Source: Pedobacter sp.
GTDB taxonomy: Bacteria > Bacteroidota > Bacteroidia > Sphingobacteriales > Sphingobacteriaceae
Assembly: GCA_025351765.1 (NCBI GenBank)
Contig: JANXVH010000154.1
Location: 1-38,813, forward strand
Reading direction: 5' to 3'
DNA: 38,813 bases
The first letter of the stretch is position 1. Each line of letters starts with the position of its first letter. Below are positions 23,474-34,201 of the stretch, piece after piece. A program made the translations under genes and the position numbers. The notes below the pieces were generated by a model. The model ran no database searches, had not been told where the DNA came from, and saw only the letters and a program-made list of their open reading frames with translations.

Positions 23474-26176
23474 TTGAAACTTTTACTGAATATCATTTTT
23501 TTGAGCTTAGTTGTATTATTGGTTTCTACTGGTAATAATGTATTTGCTCGCTCTAAATTTGCCGCCCGCCAGGATCCAAGTAACCGTACAAGGAGGCAGG
23601 CGCCAATACAAACAGAATCAAAATCCCCAACAAATAACGCACAAAGTAAGGCAAAAGATACGGTAGCATCAGAAAAGGTTGAATATAAAGCAAAAGATTC
23701 TACCAGAGTTGATAAAGAAAAAGAGATTGTTTATCTATATGGGGAAGCAAGGGTAATTTACCAGGGCTTTGAGCTTGATGCGGATTATATTGAATTTAAT
23801 ACCAAGACAAACCTTGTTTTTGCCCGCGGAAGGACAAATTCAAAAGGTAAATATATTGGCAGACCTATCCTAAAAATGGAAGGCCAGGGGACTTCAAAGG
23901 CAGATTCTTTGCGTTATAACATTAAATCTGGTGCAGGAAACATCTTTGGTGTTTTTACCGAGCAGGAAGGAGGCTACTTTTCTGGAGGGAAAGCCAAGAA
24001 GCAGCCAGATGATGAAATACACAGTAAAGGGCAAACCTATAGTACCTGTAACTTGCCACATCCGCACTTTGGTATTTACATCACTAAAGGCATCGTAACA
24101 GCACATCAAATTATTACAGGACCCGTTTATTTAAAGATTGAGGATATACCGCTGCCTCTCGGGCTTCCCTTTGCATTTTTTCCGAAGCCAAATAAAAAGA
24201 CGTCTGGATTTATTCTTCCAAGTCCGGGAGAAGATTATACCAGGGGATTTTTTCTGCGTGATGGAGGCTATTATTTAGGACTGAATGATTATTGGGATGC
24301 TAAAATGACGGGTACAATCTATACGCGCGGATCGTATGATGCTTCATTGCTTTCCAATTATATAAAAAGGTATAAGTATGTAGGTAACATCAACCTACGG
24401 TATTCCAATGCCAGGTACGGTCTTGAGGGCACACCCGGTTATGCACCTAAAAAAGATTTTAACATACAGTGGACGCACAGTCAGAATGCGAATGCTAAGC
24501 CCGGTACTACTTTTTCAGCATCTGTTGACGCTGGTACAAGTTCTTACAATCAGAATACGGCGGGTGGTAGTAGTTATGATTATAACCAATTTGCCAAAAA
24601 TACGTTACGTTCCAGTATTGCCTATGGGCGGGTTTTCGATAATGGCATAAACTTGTCTACAGATTTTTCAGGATACCAGGAAACGGCAACCCGTTCTGTA
24701 AGTTTAACTTTGCCTAATATAAGTTTATCCGTTCCAACTTTTAGTCCATTTGATTCCAAAAGTAGATTGGGAGAACAAAAATGGTATCAGAAACTAACCG
24801 TAGGCTATTCAATGCAGGCAAGTAACAGCATCACCTCAAGGGAAGATTTACTGTTTAAACGGGAGAGTTTGAAAAAATTCAAGAATGGAATTAGCCATCA
24901 AATTCCGGTAAGTTTGGCTTTTACTGCACTTTTCTTCAATTTTACAGCTAATACCTCTTATCAGGAGCGGTGGTATTTTCAGTCCATAGAGAAAACCTAT
25001 TTAAGGGTAGTAAATAGTTCTGATATTATTATTACTGATACTATACCTGGTTTTAAAAGAAATGGCGAATATAATGTGGGTATGGGACTTTCAACAAAGA
25101 TTTACAGTACCGCTCAATTCACCAAGTTCGGAAACTTTAAGGCATTAAGGCATGTGATGACACCAAGGGCTAGTTTGACGTACACCCCCGATTTTTCTGA
25201 TCTTAAACGCGGATACTACAAAGAAGCAAAATACTCAGATAAAAGTCGGGTTCTTGGGCCTGATGGAAAGCCAGTACTTTACTCAATTTTTGAAGGTTCA
25301 ACATACGGAGGTCCGGGTTTGGGTAGGAATGCTACCATATCATTCGGAGTAGACAACACCGTAGAAGCAAAAATCGTATCTCCTAAAGATACCACTGGAA
25401 AAGGTGAGAAGAAATTACCAATTATACAGGGGCTTGGGATTAGTGGAAGTTACAACTTGCTTGCTAAGCGCTACAAACTCTCTACACTGGGTTTCAATGG
25501 AAGGTCTCAGTTTACCGATAAATTAGGGATTAACTATTATGGAACTTTAGATCCTTATCAGGTAAGAGACAGTCTTGTAAATAATGTTGTAGTAAAAGGA
25601 TCTAACGGTTTGCCTATTAGATTGCTGGAAGACAGATATACCTGGCAGAATGGCAAACTACCAAGGCTTACCAACTTTGGATTCTCATTTGATTACAGTC
25701 TAAATCCTGAAGCCCTAAAAAGAAAGAATCTCAATGAGGCTGATCTTCGCACTGACATTGCTAAGAAAGGAGCCATGACTAAAGAACAATCTGATGAACT
25801 GGCCAAAGTAAGCCGGGATCCGAATGCTTTTGTTGACTTTAACATTCCATGGAATTTTGCCTTCGGCTATACTTTTAATTATACAACAGATCGTACCGGT
25901 TTAAATAGCAACGTGACCAATACCTTAAATTTTAATGGTGATGCAAATATTACCAGGAATTGGAAGGTGCAATTTAACTCTGGATGGGATTTTAAAGCCA
26001 GCACTTTTTCGCAGACTTCACTTGCAATTTATCGTGACCTCCACTGCTGGGATATGAGTGTGAGCTGGATTCCATTTGGAGCCTATCAGTTCTATTCTGT
26101 TGATATTAAGGTTAAGGCCGCAGTTTTGCAGGACTTGAAATTAAGTAAGAGGAAAAATTACTATACCCGTTTCTAA
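23474..26176 (+). CDS. lptD: LPS-assembly protein LptD (OstA-like)
   Basis: A 900-residue outer-membrane protein predicted to insert lipopolysaccharide into the outer leaflet. It has a signal peptide (1 to about 25, ending VFA), a low-complexity polar stretch, then an OstA/LptA-like beta-jellyroll (about 75-215, VYLYGEARVIYQGFELDADYIEF) and the large LptD barrel (about 230-900, with LPLGLPFAFFPKPNKKTSGFILPSPGEDYTRGFFLRDGGYYL). The start is a TTG at 23474, the only start-like codon before the signal peptide; an in-frame stop lies at 23456-23458. cinA follows 10 nt later. Confidence 0.9.
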   Translation: MKLLLNIIFLSLVVLLVSTGNNVFARSKFAARQDPSNRTRRQAPIQTESKSPTNNAQSKAKDTVASEKVEYKAKDSTRVDKEKEIVYLYGEARVIYQGFELDADYIEFNTKTNLVFARGRTNSKGKYIGRPILKMEGQGTSKADSLRYNIKSGAGNIFGVFTEQEGGYFSGGKAKKQPDDEIHSKGQTYSTCNLPHPHFGIYITKGIVTAHQIITGPVYLKIEDIPLPLGLPFAFFPKPNKKTSGFILPSPGEDYTRGFFLRDGGYYLGLNDYWDAKMTGTIYTRGSYDASLLSNYIKRYKYVGNINLRYSNARYGLEGTPGYAPKKDFNIQWTHSQNANAKPGTTFSASVDAGTSSYNQNTAGGSSYDYNQFAKNTLRSSIAYGRVFDNGINLSTDFSGYQETATRSVSLTLPNISLSVPTFSPFDSKSRLGEQKWYQKLTVGYSMQASNSITSREDLLFKRESLKKFKNGISHQIPVSLAFTALFFNFTANTSYQERWYFQSIEKTYLRVVNSSDIIITDTIPGFKRNGEYNVGMGLSTKIYSTAQFTKFGNFKALRHVMTPRASLTYTPDFSDLKRGYYKEAKYSDKSRVLGPDGKPVLYSIFEGSTYGGPGLGRNATISFGVDNTVEAKIVSPKDTTGKGEKKLPIIQGLGISGSYNLLAKRYKLSTLGFNGRSQFTDKLGINYYGTLDPYQVRDSLVNNVVVKGSNGLPIRLLEDRYTWQNGKLPRLTNFGFSFDYSLNPEALKRKNLNEADLRTDIAKKGAMTKEQSDELAKVSRDPNAFVDFNIPWNFAFGYTFNYTTDRTGLNSNVTNTLNFNGDANITRNWKVQFNSGWDFKASTFSQTSLAIYRDLHCWDMSVSWIPFGAYQFYSVDIKVKAAVLQDLKLSKRKNYYTRF

Positions 26177-26186
26177 TAACTTCAAT

Positions 26187-27434
26187 ATGCTAGCAGAGAT
26201 AATTACCATCGGCGATGAGATTCTGATCGGTCAGATCGTTGATACAAATTCGGCGTGGATGGCACAGCAACTCAACTTGATTGGTGTGAAAGTAAAACAA
26301 ATCACTTCTGTTTCTGATGATGCAGATCATATTATAGAAGCACTGGGGCATGCGGAAAAGCGTGTTAAAGTAATTTTTATAACGGGTGGTTTGGGTCCAA
26401 CCAAAGACGATATTACCAAGATCACGCTGGCTAAATATTTTAAAATGGGCTTTAGACGAGACGAGGAAACCTTAGCGCATATTGAAGTAATTTTCGAACG
26501 TTTGGGCAGACCAATGATTGAATCTAATAGTATGCAAGCCGACGTACCGGATGGTTGTTTGGTTATACAAAATAAAAATGGTACAGCTCCCTGCATGTGG
26601 TTTGAACAAAATGGTATTATTATCGTTTCTATGCCTGGCGTGCCCTTTGAAATGATGTATCTAATGGAGGAAGAAATACTCCCACGGTTAAAGAAAACAT
26701 TGAACCTGCCCTGCATAGTACATAAAACGATTTTAACCGCTGGTATTGGCGAGTCTTTTTTGGCTGTAGAAATTGAACCAGTTGAGGACAGTTTGCCGGG
26801 TCACATTAAACTTGCCTACCTTCCTAAACTCGGACAAGTGAGGTTAAGATTGAGCGGAATGGGCGACAATGAAGAGTTATTAAAACAGGAAATAGAATTA
26901 TATGCACAAAGGATTATATCACTCATAAAGCCCTATGTAGTTGTTGAAGACGATATTGCTTTAGAAAAGGCTGTTTTAAATGTAATGGAAGCTGAAGGTT
27001 TAACGCTTTCCACTGCAGAAAGCTGTACAGGGGGTTATATCGCTCACCTGATCACGAAGCATCCTGGTTCGTCAGTTGTGTATAAAGGCGGTGCAGTAGT
27101 CTATGCTGATGAGCTAAAGGAATCAAGCCTTGGTGTGTTATCCGAAACAATTCAAAACTATGGTGCCGTAAGTGAACAAACTGTAACCGAAATGGTTAAA
27201 GGAGCGTTAAGTAGATTTAACACGGACTATGCTATTGCGGTTACAGGGATAGCAGGTCCGAGTGGTGAAATGCCTGGCAAGCCTGTTGGTACTGTTTGGA
27301 TTGCTGTGAGTGGTAAAAATAGAACTATAGCAAAACAGTTTAAATTTGGCAATAAGCGGATGCAGAATATTGAAAGGTCTGCTTCAGCAGCGCTGATGCT
27401 GCTACTTAATGAACTTAAAGCCGATAAGGTTTAA
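26187..27434 (+). CDS. cinA: CinA family nicotinamide-nucleotide amidohydrolase / ADP-ribose pyrophosphatase-type protein
   Basis: A 415-residue two-domain CinA protein. The N-terminal MoCF/COG1058 domain (about 1-170) starts MLAEIITIGDEILIGQIVD and has ITGGLGPTKDDITK. The C-terminal PncC deamidase domain (about 255-415) has STAESCTGGYIAHLI, YKGGAVVYADELK, and AVTGIAGPSGEMPGKPVGTVWIAV. PncC recycles nicotinamide mononucleotide; the N-terminal domain has been reported as a pyrophosphatase in relatives. It lies 10 nt after lptD in the same direction, so the two are likely co-transcribed. Confidence 0.95.
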   Translation: MLAEIITIGDEILIGQIVDTNSAWMAQQLNLIGVKVKQITSVSDDADHIIEALGHAEKRVKVIFITGGLGPTKDDITKITLAKYFKMGFRRDEETLAHIEVIFERLGRPMIESNSMQADVPDGCLVIQNKNGTAPCMWFEQNGIIIVSMPGVPFEMMYLMEEEILPRLKKTLNLPCIVHKTILTAGIGESFLAVEIEPVEDSLPGHIKLAYLPKLGQVRLRLSGMGDNEELLKQEIELYAQRIISLIKPYVVVEDDIALEKAVLNVMEAEGLTLSTAESCTGGYIAHLITKHPGSSVVYKGGAVVYADELKESSLGVLSETIQNYGAVSEQTVTEMVKGALSRFNTDYAIAVTGIAGPSGEMPGKPVGTVWIAVSGKNRTIAKQFKFGNKRMQNIERSASAALMLLLNELKADKV

Positions 27435-27449
27435 GTCTTCAAAATACTT

Positions 27450-27457
27450 TACTTTTG
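27450..27457 (+). promoter_or_regulatory. Promoter -7 element for the E2 gene
   Basis: TACTTTTG matches TAnnTTTG and lies in the 50-nt gap between cinA and the E2 gene, 27 bases before the ATG. No good -33 is seen. Confidence 0.45.
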
Positions 27458-27484
27458 CATCCAGCACCAATTATAGAATAAAAA

Positions 27485-28783
27485 ATGGCTCATTACGAAT
27501 TATTGTTACCTAAAATGGGGGAAAGTGTTGCGGAAGCGACTGTTATAAAATGGAACAAACAGGTTGGGGATCAAATCAAACTGGATGATACTGTTTTAGA
27601 GATCGCAACAGATAAGGTAGATTCTGAAGTTCCTTCTCCTGTGGACGGAAAGCTAGTTAAACAATTATTTAAAGAAGACGAGGTTGCACAGGTTGGTGAT
27701 GTGATTGCAATTATTGAAACGGATGGGCCTGATGATGTGTCGAAGAATGATGTTATTCAGAACTCTCAATCTATTGAGCCGTCAAATCATGTATTAGATG
27801 GCCTACCAGGTGTTGAGCAGCTACCAGTGTCAGATCGGTTTTACTCGCCATTAGTTAAAAATATAGCAGCACAAGAGGACATTTCAATTGTTGAGCTAGA
27901 AGGAATATCCGGAACAGGCTCAGAAGGTCGCCTAACCAAGGATGATCTCTTAAATCATATCTCTAAAAAGAAGGGAATCCCTAATTCAACAAACCCACAA
28001 TCTAGGAATGTTTCAAATATGCCTGTTGAAAAACCTGTTTCACTGTCTTCTAAACAGGTAAATAATGTTGATGATGGAGATGAGATCATAGAAATGGACA
28101 GGATGCGTAAACTTATTTCCGATCATATGGTAATGAGTGTAAACACGTCGCCGCATGTCACTTCGTTTGTAGAGGCTGATGTGACCAATATGGTATTATG
28201 GAGAAATAAGGTAAAACTAGTTTTTGAAAAGCGAGAAAACGAGAAGATGACTTTTACACCAATTTTTATTGAAGCTGTTGCAAAGGCTATCAGGGATTTT
28301 CCGATGATAAATGTATCGGTTAATGGCACCCAAATTATTAAAAAAAGAAATATTAATATTGGTATGGCAGCCGCGCTTCCCAATGGAAATTTAATTGTTC
28401 CCGTTATCAAGAATGCAGATCAATTTAACCTTGTTGGCTTAACAAAATCAGTTAATGATCTTGCCAATCGTGCCAGGAACTCAAAATTAAAACCCGAAGA
28501 AACTCAAAACGGAACGTTTACCTTAACAAATGTTGGTTCATTTGGCAATGTTACGGGTACGCCAATTATTAATCAGCCACAGGTAGCCATACTTGCCGTA
28601 GGGATTATCAAAAAGAAACCTGCGGTTCTGGAAACAGAATTTGGAGATGTGATTGCCATCAGGCATATGATGTTCCTTTCTTTATCCTATGACCATAGGG
28701 TAGTAGATGGTGCATTGGGTGGATCCTTTGTCCGAAGAGTGGCAGATTATCTAGAGAATTGGGACATCAACAGGGAAATCTAA
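27485..28783 (+). CDS. Dihydrolipoamide acyltransferase, E2 of a 2-oxoacid dehydrogenase complex
   Basis: A 432-residue E2 core protein. One lipoyl domain (about 2-78) carries the lipoylated lysine K44 in EIATDKVDSEVPSP. A linker leads to a peripheral-subunit-binding domain (about 118-155, YSPLVKNIAAQEDISIVELEGISGTGSEGRLTKDDLL), then a second linker, then the catalytic trimer domain (about 200-432), with the active-site histidine in SLSYDHRVVDGALGGSF. It transfers acyl groups to CoA between E1 and E3. The lipoyl sequence resembles branched-chain or mixed 2-oxoacid complexes rather than classical pyruvate dehydrogenase, but the substrate cannot be fixed: E1 and E3 are not adjacent. It has its own promoter and a terminator. 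Confidence 0.93.
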   Translation: MAHYELLLPKMGESVAEATVIKWNKQVGDQIKLDDTVLEIATDKVDSEVPSPVDGKLVKQLFKEDEVAQVGDVIAIIETDGPDDVSKNDVIQNSQSIEPSNHVLDGLPGVEQLPVSDRFYSPLVKNIAAQEDISIVELEGISGTGSEGRLTKDDLLNHISKKKGIPNSTNPQSRNVSNMPVEKPVSLSSKQVNNVDDGDEIIEMDRMRKLISDHMVMSVNTSPHVTSFVEADVTNMVLWRNKVKLVFEKRENEKMTFTPIFIEAVAKAIRDFPMINVSVNGTQIIKKRNINIGMAAALPNGNLIVPVIKNADQFNLVGLTKSVNDLANRARNSKLKPEETQNGTFTLTNVGSFGNVTGTPIINQPQVAILAVGIIKKKPAVLETEFGDVIAIRHMMFLSLSYDHRVVDGALGGSFVRRVADYLENWDINREI

Positions 28784-28793
28784 GATATAAATG

Positions 28794-28820
28794 AAGCGGG
28801 CCTCAATTTGAGGCCCGCTT
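28794..28820. terminator. Bidirectional terminator hairpin between E2 and hom
   Basis: AAGCGGGCCTCAA (28794-28806) and TTGAGGCCCGCTT (28808-28820) are perfect reverse complements, a strong GC-rich hairpin between two convergent genes. The plus side lacks a T run; the minus side continues TTCATTTATATC. It probably serves both genes. Confidence 0.75.
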
Positions 28821-28845
28821 GCTATCAAAACAAAAACAAAGTATA

Positions 28846-30087
28846 CTAATTAAATAAAACCTCTTCTGCGGAAATTACACTGATTTGCTGTTCAGTATAG
28901 GTGTATCTTCCTGTATGCGCAATGAATACATCTTTTTGTTCAAGCAGCTCTCGGTTTGCAAGCAGACTTTTCAAACTTACATTTCCGATTACATATTTAT
29001 AATCGTTTCTCGAAAAGCGCTCAATAATTTGATCAATTTTTAGCTTTTCTATCGTGTATTCATGCTCGTAACGCAAGTATACCTCAATGTTTACATTGTC
29101 GGTGTGGATTAGTCCATTTTGCTGATGGAATTTTTTATACTCATAGCGGTAATCGTATCTCAAAGCAGCGATATCTGAAAGCACTGCCGCTCCTGTAGGA
29201 TGTCCGCCGGCACCTTTTCCAAAGAAAAACTGCTTATCTGCAAATGCAGCCTGTACCGTTACCCCGTTGTACTCATTTTCTACATTGAAGAGGAAATCAT
29301 CAGATTTTACAAACTTTGGAAGTACATAAGTTACAACCTGCTTGGTGCTTATTTTCCTGGCTGTAGGAACCAATTTAATTTTAAAGTTCTTCTCCCTTGC
29401 GTATCTGATGTCATTTTCATTCAAATTCTGTATTCCGATATTCAGGATCTTATCAGGATCGATAAATAGACCGTAAGCATGCGCTGTTGCGATTGTAAGT
29501 TTAAATTTCGGGTCGTAGCCTCCAACATCAAGAATCGGGTTGCTTTCAGCGAAGCCCAAATCTTGAGCTTGTTTAAGGGCTACACCATACTCAAGGTTTT
29601 CATTAAATATTTTTGATAAAATATAATTGGAAGAACCGTTAAAGATTCCGCTAATGCCATGCAATAACTCGTTGTCGTAGTATTCTTCCAGATTTCTGAT
29701 AATAGGGATACTTCCGCACACTGCACCTTCGTAAAGCAAAGATGATCCATGCTCTTCCTGTAAAGCCACCAATTCACTTAAATGTGTAGCGATCATTTTC
29801 TTATTAGCAGATACTACATTCTTTCCGCTAATAAGCGCTTTCTTTACAATATTGAAAGCAACTACAGCATCGTCTATTAGTTCAACAATGGTGTTGATTT
29901 CTGGATTGTCAAGTATCTCGTTGTGGTTCGTTGTAAACAGATGCGCATCAAGCGACCTCCTTTTTTCGGGGTTCTTAATGGCTATCTTAACGATTTCAAG
30001 ATTCAGGTCTTGGCCACGAATGATATCATGCAACCCTTGTCCCACCACTCCAAAACCAAACAGGCCTATCTTAAGTTTCTTGCTCAT
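28846..30087 (-). CDS. hom: Homoserine dehydrogenase
   Basis: A 413-residue NAD(P)-dependent enzyme that reduces aspartate semialdehyde to homoserine. Rossmann motif GLFGFGVVGQGLHD at the N-terminus, NVVSANKKMIATH, the catalytic-domain block GISGIFNGSSNYILSKI, the ALKQAQDLGFAESNPILDVGGYDPKFKL segment with the metal and substrate residues, and GKGAGGHPTGAAVLSDI. The C-terminal 70 residues form a small extra domain with no clear ACT pattern. It lies 7 nt after metX in the metY-metX-hom run behind a SAM riboswitch, so its job here is to feed homoserine to MetX. Confidence 0.94.
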   Translation of the reverse strand: MSKKLKIGLFGFGVVGQGLHDIIRGQDLNLEIVKIAIKNPEKRRSLDAHLFTTNHNEILDNPEINTIVELIDDAVVAFNIVKKALISGKNVVSANKKMIATHLSELVALQEEHGSSLLYEGAVCGSIPIIRNLEEYYDNELLHGISGIFNGSSNYILSKIFNENLEYGVALKQAQDLGFAESNPILDVGGYDPKFKLTIATAHAYGLFIDPDKILNIGIQNLNENDIRYAREKNFKIKLVPTARKISTKQVVTYVLPKFVKSDDFLFNVENEYNGVTVQAAFADKQFFFGKGAGGHPTGAAVLSDIAALRYDYRYEYKKFHQQNGLIHTDNVNIEVYLRYEHEYTIEKLKIDQIIERFSRNDYKYVIGNVSLKSLLANRELLEQKDVFIAHTGRYTYTEQQISVISAEEVLFN

Positions 30088-30094
30088 GAACTTG

Positions 30095-31153
30095 TTACGC
30101 TGTTTTATGTAATTTAATTATTTTTTTACCGGCAGTTTCTTTCAGGAAATTACCAATTATATTAGTTAATGTACCGGTTTCAATTAAAAAGCCATCATGA
30201 CCGTAAGCCGAGCTTATACTCTTAAATGAAGCATTCGGAATATTCTTTCCCATAAAAACCTGCTCTGAAAGAGGAAACAGTACATCGTTCTCAATGCCAA
30301 TTACCAGGGTATTCGCATTTACCAGTTTTAATGCATCAGCGACACTTTTCCTGCCCCTCCCTACATTATGGCTGTCCATAGCTTTTGTTAAGAACCAGTA
30401 GCTATAGGCATTGAATCGATTGCAGAGCTTTTCTCCCTGATAATTTTGGTAAGAAGCAGCTCTGAAATTCGAAGTTTTTTCATTCACGCTTTCCAATTGA
30501 GTGGCCGCATAAGCTTCATAGGTTCTATATGATAGCAGCGCTATACTTCTGGCAGTTTTAAGGCCTGTTAGGCCGCCTTCAGGTTGTTGCGTATAAAAGG
30601 TGCTATCGGTAGCAATGGCTAGTCGCTGACTTTCATTAAAAGCAATACCCCATGGAGAATGGACAGCATTAGTGGCCACCAGTATTAAATTTTCAATCCT
30701 GCTGTTTTCAATGATAGACCATTCAAGTGCTTGTTGACCACCTAAAGAACCACCGATTAGTACTTTTATATTTTCAATTTCCAAGTGTTCTGCCAATAAA
30801 CGGTGAGCGGCCACAATGTCTCTTATAGTAAATTCTGGAAAAGAAAGATAGTAAGGCTGATCAGTTGTTGTGTTGTTGCTCAACGGATTGCTTGTGCCGT
30901 AATGTGAACCTAATACATTGGAACAAATAATATAATGCTCCTCCGGATTGAACAAATCATTATCACCAAAAAGACCCCTCCACCAGTCCAATACATCGGC
31001 ATTAGCCGTTAAAGCATGGCAAACCCAAATTACGTTGTCTTTATTCGCATTTAATTTACCATAAGTCTGATAAGCTATTTGAAGGCCGGACAGGGTTTTG
31101 CCACTTTCAAATTCAAAAATATCATTATGAAAATATGTAGAAATAATACTCAT
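30095..31153 (-). CDS. metX: Homoserine O-acetyltransferase
   Basis: A 352-residue alpha/beta-hydrolase acyltransferase that acetylates homoserine from acetyl-CoA, the committed step of methionine synthesis. The nucleophile is S136 in LIGGSLGGQQALEW. Other family blocks: CHALTANADVLDWW, NVLGSHYGTSNP, NRFNAYSYWFLTKAMDSHNVGRGR, and the acid and base residues in IGIENDVLFP and SAYGHDGFLIE. Naming as acetyl- rather than succinyltransferase rests on the MetX family and on the adjacent O-acetylhomoserine sulfhydrylase gene. It is the second gene of the metY-metX-hom run. Confidence 0.95.
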   Translation of the reverse strand: MSIISTYFHNDIFEFESGKTLSGLQIAYQTYGKLNANKDNVIWVCHALTANADVLDWWRGLFGDNDLFNPEEHYIICSNVLGSHYGTSNPLSNNTTTDQPYYLSFPEFTIRDIVAAHRLLAEHLEIENIKVLIGGSLGGQQALEWSIIENSRIENLILVATNAVHSPWGIAFNESQRLAIATDSTFYTQQPEGGLTGLKTARSIALLSYRTYEAYAATQLESVNEKTSNFRAASYQNYQGEKLCNRFNAYSYWFLTKAMDSHNVGRGRKSVADALKLVNANTLVIGIENDVLFPLSEQVFMGKNIPNASFKSISSAYGHDGFLIETGTLTNIIGNFLKETAGKKIIKLHKTA

Positions 31154-31171
31154 TCAATTGATAGGTAGTTG

Positions 31172-32485
<1,314 letters not shown>

Positions 32486-32688
32486 TTAAATGAATTGCTG
32501 AACTGAATTTCACCCCATTGGGAGCGAACTATTTTTCGTACCCTTTTTAAGGGCCTTCCTAATGAATAAAGAAATACCAATGGAAGATTTTTAAATTATA
32601 ATATGCAACAGCACATATACAATGTGTACTGAGGTATACAAAAATTCGTATGCTCTGGTGAGAATTTTACATGTTTCATTTTGTTCCA

Positions 32689-32799
32689 ACTTATCTTTCC
32701 AATAAGCACCATGCTTCTCGGTCAGGAATTGGCACCTTCTCCATTTAGGGAGGGTTGCCAGTGGGTCATAGAGCCTGTCTCTCGCCACTTCTTTATAAA
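32689..32799 (-). promoter_or_regulatory. SAM-I (S-box) riboswitch upstream of metY-metX-hom
   Basis: On the minus strand the conserved S-box elements appear in order: TTTATAAAGAAGTGG (P1 5' side), GAGAGACAGGCTCTATGACCC (P2 region), ACTGGCAACC, the P3 stem CTCC...GGAG, AAGGTGCCAATTCC, a P4 hairpin, and GGAAAGATAAG closing P1. The expected ligand is S-adenosylmethionine, which lowers downstream expression in this class. About 210 nt (32477-32688) separate it from metY. That leader has weak hairpins, among them CCCTT/AAGGG near 32541-32555 and AAAATTC/GAATTTT directly after the aptamer. None is a convincing terminator, so the mode of control is open. Confidence 0.92.
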
Positions 32800-32850
32800 T
32801 CAAACCTGTAAAAGCGGATTGACTTTTCTAGCTATCGCCAGATATTAATA

Positions 32851-32882
32851 CAAATGTAATTGGGAGGCTTGCAAAAACCAAA
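32851..32882 (-). promoter_or_regulatory. Promoter of the riboswitch-metYX-hom transcript
   Basis: On the minus strand TTTG (32882-32879) and TACATTTG (32858-32851) are separated by 20 bases, a full match to the Bacteroidota promoter. The predicted start is near 32846, about 47 nt before the riboswitch. The rest of the 32800-32967 gap is AT-rich with nothing else recognisable. Confidence 0.7.
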
Positions 32883-32967
32883 ATATAATTCTGAATATTT
32901 TATAACTATCTGATTTTTAAATTTATAATTTATTTATATTACACAAATAACTACATTTTTAATTTGT

Positions 32968-34086
32968 TTAAAAGCGTAATGCTTGCTTAAGATCTTCAAT
33001 TAAGTCGTCGATATGCTCCAGACCCACTGATATCCGAATTAAATTCTGTGGAGTTTTGGTATCCGGTCCTTCTACCGATGCACGGTGCTCTATTAAACTC
33101 TCTACTCCCCCTAAACTGGTTGCCTGGGAAAATATTTTAACAGAATTCACTACCCATCGGGCTTCATCAGCACCGCCTTTAACTAGAATGGAAAGCATTC
33201 CACCGAAAGCAGTCATCTGTTTTCTTGCAATCTCATATTGTGGATGAGAAGGTAAGCCGGGATAAAAGACTTTTTCCACTGCATCGTGGGCTTCCAAAAA
33301 TTTAGCGAGTGTAATTCCATTTTCACTATGTGCTCGCATCCGGTAGGGCATTGTTTTAATGCTTCTTAATAATAAAAAACAATCGAAAGGTGAGGGAACA
33401 GCACCGCCAATTTGTTGTATATTCCGGATTGCATGCCATAAATCATCTTGTTTGGCTGTAATTAATACTCCTCCTAAAACATCGCTATGACCCCCAATGT
33501 ATTTTGTTGAAGAATGCATTACAATATCCGCACCTAGTAATATTGGATTTTGCAGGCAGGGAGAAGCAAACGTACTATCGCACGCTAATGCCAAATTGTT
33601 TTTCTTTGCGATTGCAGAAATAGCTTTAATATCTGTTATTTTAAGTAAAGGATTTGATGGTGTCTCTGTCCAGATTAAAACAGTACTTGGTTTGATGTAA
33701 GATTCGATCAGCTCTAAATTTGTCTGATCAATAAAATCGAACTCCAGTGTTTCTGAAAAAATAGATTGTAATTGTTTCTTAAATCCCCAGTACATATCGT
33801 CTGGTGCAATAATATGGCTGCCTGGCTTAAATGCTTGAAAAAGACTCATGCCGGCCGTGTTGCCTGAAGAAAATGCACAAGCATCCACGCCCTTTTCCAA
33901 TTCAGCAAGAGTTTTCTCTAGATTCGATCTGTTAGGATTACTCACCCGGCTGTAAACATGTCCACCAGAATAGCCACCGTCTTCGTCTCTTAAAAAAGTA
34001 GTCGACAAGCTGATTGGTTTTATCACATCATTCGTGCTTGCTTTAAATAGATTTCCGGCGTGGATGGCTAGGGTTTCAGTCTTCAT
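32968..34086 (-). CDS. Cystathionine gamma-synthase / gamma-lyase family PLP enzyme
   Basis: A 372-residue trans-sulfuration enzyme of the Cys/Met metabolism PLP family. The PLP lysine is K195 in VMHSSTKYIGGHSDV; also YSRVSNPNRSNLEKTLAELE, CAFSSGNTAGMSLFQA, WTETPSNPLLKITDI and EHRASVEGPDTKTPQNLIRISVGLEHIDDL. Length fits gamma-synthase or gamma-lyase rather than MetY. Synthase and lyase cannot be separated by sequence alone. It would link homocysteine and cysteine metabolism in either direction. It lies upstream of the riboswitch promoter and is read as a separate unit. The 115-nt gap to the divergent lipoprotein gene holds its promoter, of which I see only a near-match (TACCTTTA). Confidence 0.93.
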   Translation of the reverse strand: MKTETLAIHAGNLFKASTNDVIKPISLSTTFLRDEDGGYSGGHVYSRVSNPNRSNLEKTLAELEKGVDACAFSSGNTAGMSLFQAFKPGSHIIAPDDMYWGFKKQLQSIFSETLEFDFIDQTNLELIESYIKPSTVLIWTETPSNPLLKITDIKAISAIAKKNNLALACDSTFASPCLQNPILLGADIVMHSSTKYIGGHSDVLGGVLITAKQDDLWHAIRNIQQIGGAVPSPFDCFLLLRSIKTMPYRMRAHSENGITLAKFLEAHDAVEKVFYPGLPSHPQYEIARKQMTAFGGMLSILVKGGADEARWVVNSVKIFSQATSLGGVESLIEHRASVEGPDTKTPQNLIRISVGLEHIDDLIEDLKQALRF

Positions 34087-34201
34087 TATATGGATGTTAA
34101 ATGCTAAAATTTGTGCTTAAATGCAGTAATGATAAAGGTAAAGAATATTATGTTTAGGTTTTGGCAAGATTTATGTAATTGAATAGCAAAACAACATTCA
34201 T

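Noticed and set aside
32591..32803. 70-codon minus-strand open frame upstream of metY
   Set aside because: It coincides with the SAM-I riboswitch aptamer and its leader; the conserved RNA elements explain the sequence and the frame resembles no protein.
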